A stretch of DNA of 14,843 bases, from positions 1 through 14,843 of the forward strand of contig CAZDZG010000026.1 of the NCBI GenBank assembly GCA_964509845.1, in the 5' to 3' direction. Of this stretch, positions 13,004-14,843 are shown piece by piece. This stretch comes from WYZ-LMO6 sp964509845 (GTDB taxonomy: Archaea; Hadarchaeota; Hadarchaeia; Hadarchaeales; WYZ-LMO6). The stretch's first letter is position 1. Each line of letters starts with the position of its first letter. The position numbers were made by a program, and so were the translations under genes. A model generated the notes under the pieces. The model was not told the DNA's origin. It made no database searches and saw nothing but the letters and a program-made list of their open reading frames with translations.

Positions 13004-14476
13004 TCAATCCACCTTCTTCCCCATCCGCTTGTCCGCCAGCTTGCTGTAGTACTCCACGTTTCTCCCCGAACCGTCGTAACCCTCCTCCACCATGAGCTCC
13101 AGCTTCTCCCTGGTGAGGTCGAAGGGCCAGATCTGGCCCTTGTTGGGATCCAGGGGGGGGAAGTCGCTGGGGCGGAGGGGTTCGACGGAGGGATCGAAGA
13201 GGAAGTGGAACCTTCCCGTCTCCTGGATGGAGGGAAGCATGCCCGTTTCCTTGTTCAGGTCTCCCTCGCTCTCCAGCACCTCCAGGAACTCCTTGCTGGG
13301 CGGGGTCTCCAGGTAATGCCTCAGGTTGATGGGCTCGAGGGAGGGGGGAATGGCCCTAGCCAGGACGAAGGGGGGAAGGATCCCCTTGACGTGGGGGTAG
13401 AACTGACCGTGCTCCCACTGGAACTTCCTGATCTTGAAAAGGTTGGGGATCTTCTTCTCCGGACAGGCGTACTTGTGGATGGTGTTGTAGCCCCCCAGGA
13501 AGAGCTCGCTCATGCGCTTCACGAAGGTCTCCTGGGGAAGGGACAGGAGGGTGCGGAGGATGGGGGGAAGGGGAACGTATGAGAAGAGGTTGTATCTGAG
13601 GCCCAGCGCCGAGGTGTTCAGACCGTAGTAAACGTAGAGGAAAAACTCGCTGCTCATCAAGGCGTTCTGGGCTATGGTGCTGATGTAGGCCGAGACCCCG
13701 GCGATGTAGAGGGTGGCGTGGAGCCACTTGGAGAAGAGCTCGGTGCGCAGGTCCAGGATCACGTCCCTGACCCCCGCCCCCCAGTCGTAGGGATCCCAGT
13801 AGTACTTGGGAACATCCCTCACCTTCACCCCCGTCCTGAGGTGCCTCCTGTTGAGCCTGTCGTCCAGCTCCTGCCTGTTGGGGGCCCCCGTCCAGATCTC
13901 CATCCTGCCGAAGAAGCGCTTCTCGTCTTCCTCATCGAAGTACTGGGAGATCTCCTCCGAGGCCCCCAGCAGCCAGTTGTGAACGGGTATGCCGTCCTCG
14001 TTGTGGTAGCCCAAGATCCAGTAAACCTCTCTGGTGAAGTCGTCCACGTGCACGTACTCCACGGTGGCATACTTCCCGTACAGCATCTGACAGGTGGTCT
14101 TCCCCACATCCGCCTTGCACAGGTAGGCGGGGGGATGGCTCAGGTAGCAGAGGTTGTCCATATGATAAAGCTCGTGCGGGGGAGGGGGGTGCTTGAGGAG
14201 GCGGGAGCAGGTCTCCACCGCCTGCTCTATCCGGTAGGCCCACTCCACGAAGTTCTCGTACTTGAGCCTCTGCCATCTCTCCGGGTTCATTCCCAGGTGC
14301 CTGAAGATGTGCCTCCAAACGGGCATGGAGGTGAAGATCTCCACGCTCAGCGGGATCTTTCCGGGGAAGGGATTGATGGCGGTGAGTCTCTCCCAGATCT
14401 TGTCCATCCCCATCTGACGGATCCACTCCTCCCAGGCCGCCCTTTCCCTGGCGCTCCTCTCCTCCATCGTCTCCAT
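13004..14476 (-). CDS. Unrecognised 490-residue protein
   Basis: I do not recognise a family. The protein is soluble-looking and rich in aromatic residues and prolines, with no signal peptide. The first 85 residues are helical. A cysteine/histidine-rich section follows: Cys90, HELYH at 101-105 (formally HExxH), Cys110, His114, Cys120 and Cys129. The middle (about 240-300) is fairly hydrophobic (FLYVYYGLNTSALGL). Later come HKYACPEKK (Cys338) and WEHGQFYPH (354-362), and the C-terminal 60 residues are acidic and proline-rich. Codon use matches neighbours. The ATG at 14476 is preferred over an in-frame GTG at 14485 because GAGGTGA (14482-14488) stands 5 nt before it. It is co-transcribed behind the third SCP2-like gene. 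A metal-dependent enzyme is possible but unproven. Confidence 0.85.
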   Translation of the reverse strand: METMEERSARERAAWEEWIRQMGMDKIWERLTAINPFPGKIPLSVEIFTSMPVWRHIFRHLGMNPERWQRLKYENFVEWAYRIEQAVETCSRLLKHPPPPHELYHMDNLCYLSHPPAYLCKADVGKTTCQMLYGKYATVEYVHVDDFTREVYWILGYHNEDGIPVHNWLLGASEEISQYFDEEDEKRFFGRMEIWTGAPNRQELDDRLNRRHLRTGVKVRDVPKYYWDPYDWGAGVRDVILDLRTELFSKWLHATLYIAGVSAYISTIAQNALMSSEFFLYVYYGLNTSALGLRYNLFSYVPLPPILRTLLSLPQETFVKRMSELFLGGYNTIHKYACPEKKIPNLFKIRKFQWEHGQFYPHVKGILPPFVLARAIPPSLEPINLRHYLETPPSKEFLEVLESEGDLNKETGMLPSIQETGRFHFLFDPSVEPLRPSDFPPLDPNKGQIWPFDLTREKLELMVEEGYDGSGRNVEYYSKLADKRMGKKVD

Positions 14477-14481
14477 TCCCC

Positions 14482-14488
14482 TCACCTC
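14482..14488 (-). promoter_or_regulatory. Shine-Dalgarno deciding the start of the 490-residue gene
   Basis: The minus strand reads GAGGTGA, complementary to the archaeal 16S 3' end, with a 5-nt spacer to the ATG at 14476. The alternative GTG at 14485 lies inside this motif. The site overlaps the TGA stop of the upstream gene, so translation is likely coupled. Confidence 0.75.
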
Positions 14489-14843
14489 ACACGAGCTCCG
14501 TCTTAGAAACCAGGAGGAGTGTGAACCTGGTGTAACCGTCCAGCCTCCTGCTGAACTCGAAGAGCCTCCCCCTGAATTCTATCTCCCGATCCATGGTGGC
14601 CCAGACCAGGTCCTCCTCCGTTTTTATCCTCTCGAAAACGGAGTACTTTCCCCTCATCCTTGCCGTGTAATCCTCCCCCTCTCTGGCCGGCCTGAAGTCC
14701 ACCAGCCTCCCCTCCCTCCATTCCAGGAGCAGCTCCACCCTATCCTTCTCCTTGGCCTTCCTGAACGTGGCCTCGTCGATCGTCCCCGCCTGAAGGATGG
14801 CCCTTTCCAGTTCGGGAGAGAGCCTGGAAAGGGGGAGCTCCTC
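14487..14843 (-). CDS. SCP2-like protein 3 (5' end outside the window)
   Basis: The frame is open from the window edge to the TGA at 14487, giving at least 119 residues; the start is missing. A GTG at 14738 is not the true start, because 35 upstream codons read as coding (including LSRLSPELERAILQAGTIDE). The C-terminal 84 residues look like an SCP2 domain: VELLLEWREGRLVDF, then DYTARMRGKYSVFERIKTEE, then LVWATMDREIEFRGRLFEF and a final helix. This follows the SCP2 order of strands, aromatic-containing helix, and strand with FRG. The similarity is weaker than for the two other SCP2-like proteins. The stop lies 10 nt before the ATG of the 490-residue gene, so they form one operon. Confidence 0.6.
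   Translation of the reverse strand, partial: EELPLSRLSPELERAILQAGTIDEATFRKAKEKDRVELLLEWREGRLVDFRPAREGEDYTARMRGKYSVFERIKTEEDLVWATMDREIEFRGRLFEFSRRLDGYTRFTLLLVSKTELV

Overview
The window looks like thermophilic archaeal DNA. It is GC-rich, packed with genes, and uses AGG/AGA heavily for arginine. Start codons are often GTG or TTG, and two glutamine tRNA genes carry D-loop insertions that look like non-canonical archaeal introns. Archaeal TATA boxes sit about 24-28 nt upstream of at least seven start codons, a spacing that implies largely leaderless mRNAs. Where leaders exist, Shine-Dalgarno motifs complementary to an archaeal 16S end appear (GGAGG, GAGGTGA). The DUF2117-like gene and the CbiM/PDGLE transporter fit a methanogen-related or Hadarchaeota-like lineage, but the taxon is inference only.

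Layout. 1-53: tail of a + strand gene. 50-1867 (minus): two tRNA-Gln genes, then a DUF169 protein and an epoxide-hydrolase-like alpha/beta hydrolase with no room for a separate promoter between tRNA and mRNA. 1891-4242 (minus): a four-gene ECF-type Co2+/Ni2+ uptake operon (substrate protein, PDGLE protein, EcfT, ATPase) with ATGA/GTGA overlaps. 4253-5338 (minus): a DUF2117-like protein whose last codons contain the promoter of the metal operon. 5434-7968 (plus): a NitT/TauT-type ABC importer (binding protein, permease, ATPase) of unknown substrate. 7959-9299 (minus): a GltS-type sodium:carboxylate symporter, divergent from a small HTH regulator (9382-9933, plus).

9993-14843 is the most unusual part. 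It holds a tungsten aldehyde:ferredoxin oxidoreductase (AOR) family enzyme, three separate SCP2-like lipid-carrier proteins (the third weaker and cut by the window edge), and a 490-residue protein I cannot place. The AOR and the middle SCP2 gene diverge from one palindromic TATA box, and the AOR converges on the first SCP2 gene. The third SCP2-like gene sits 10 nt upstream of the unknown gene in one transcription unit. My working idea is a module that handles a hydrophobic substrate: SCP2 proteins hold or deliver a lipid-like aldehyde, acid or hydrocarbon, and the AOR does the redox step. The sequence does not reveal the substrate. No transposons, CRISPR arrays or rRNA genes were seen, and no stretch over 300 bases lacks a gene.
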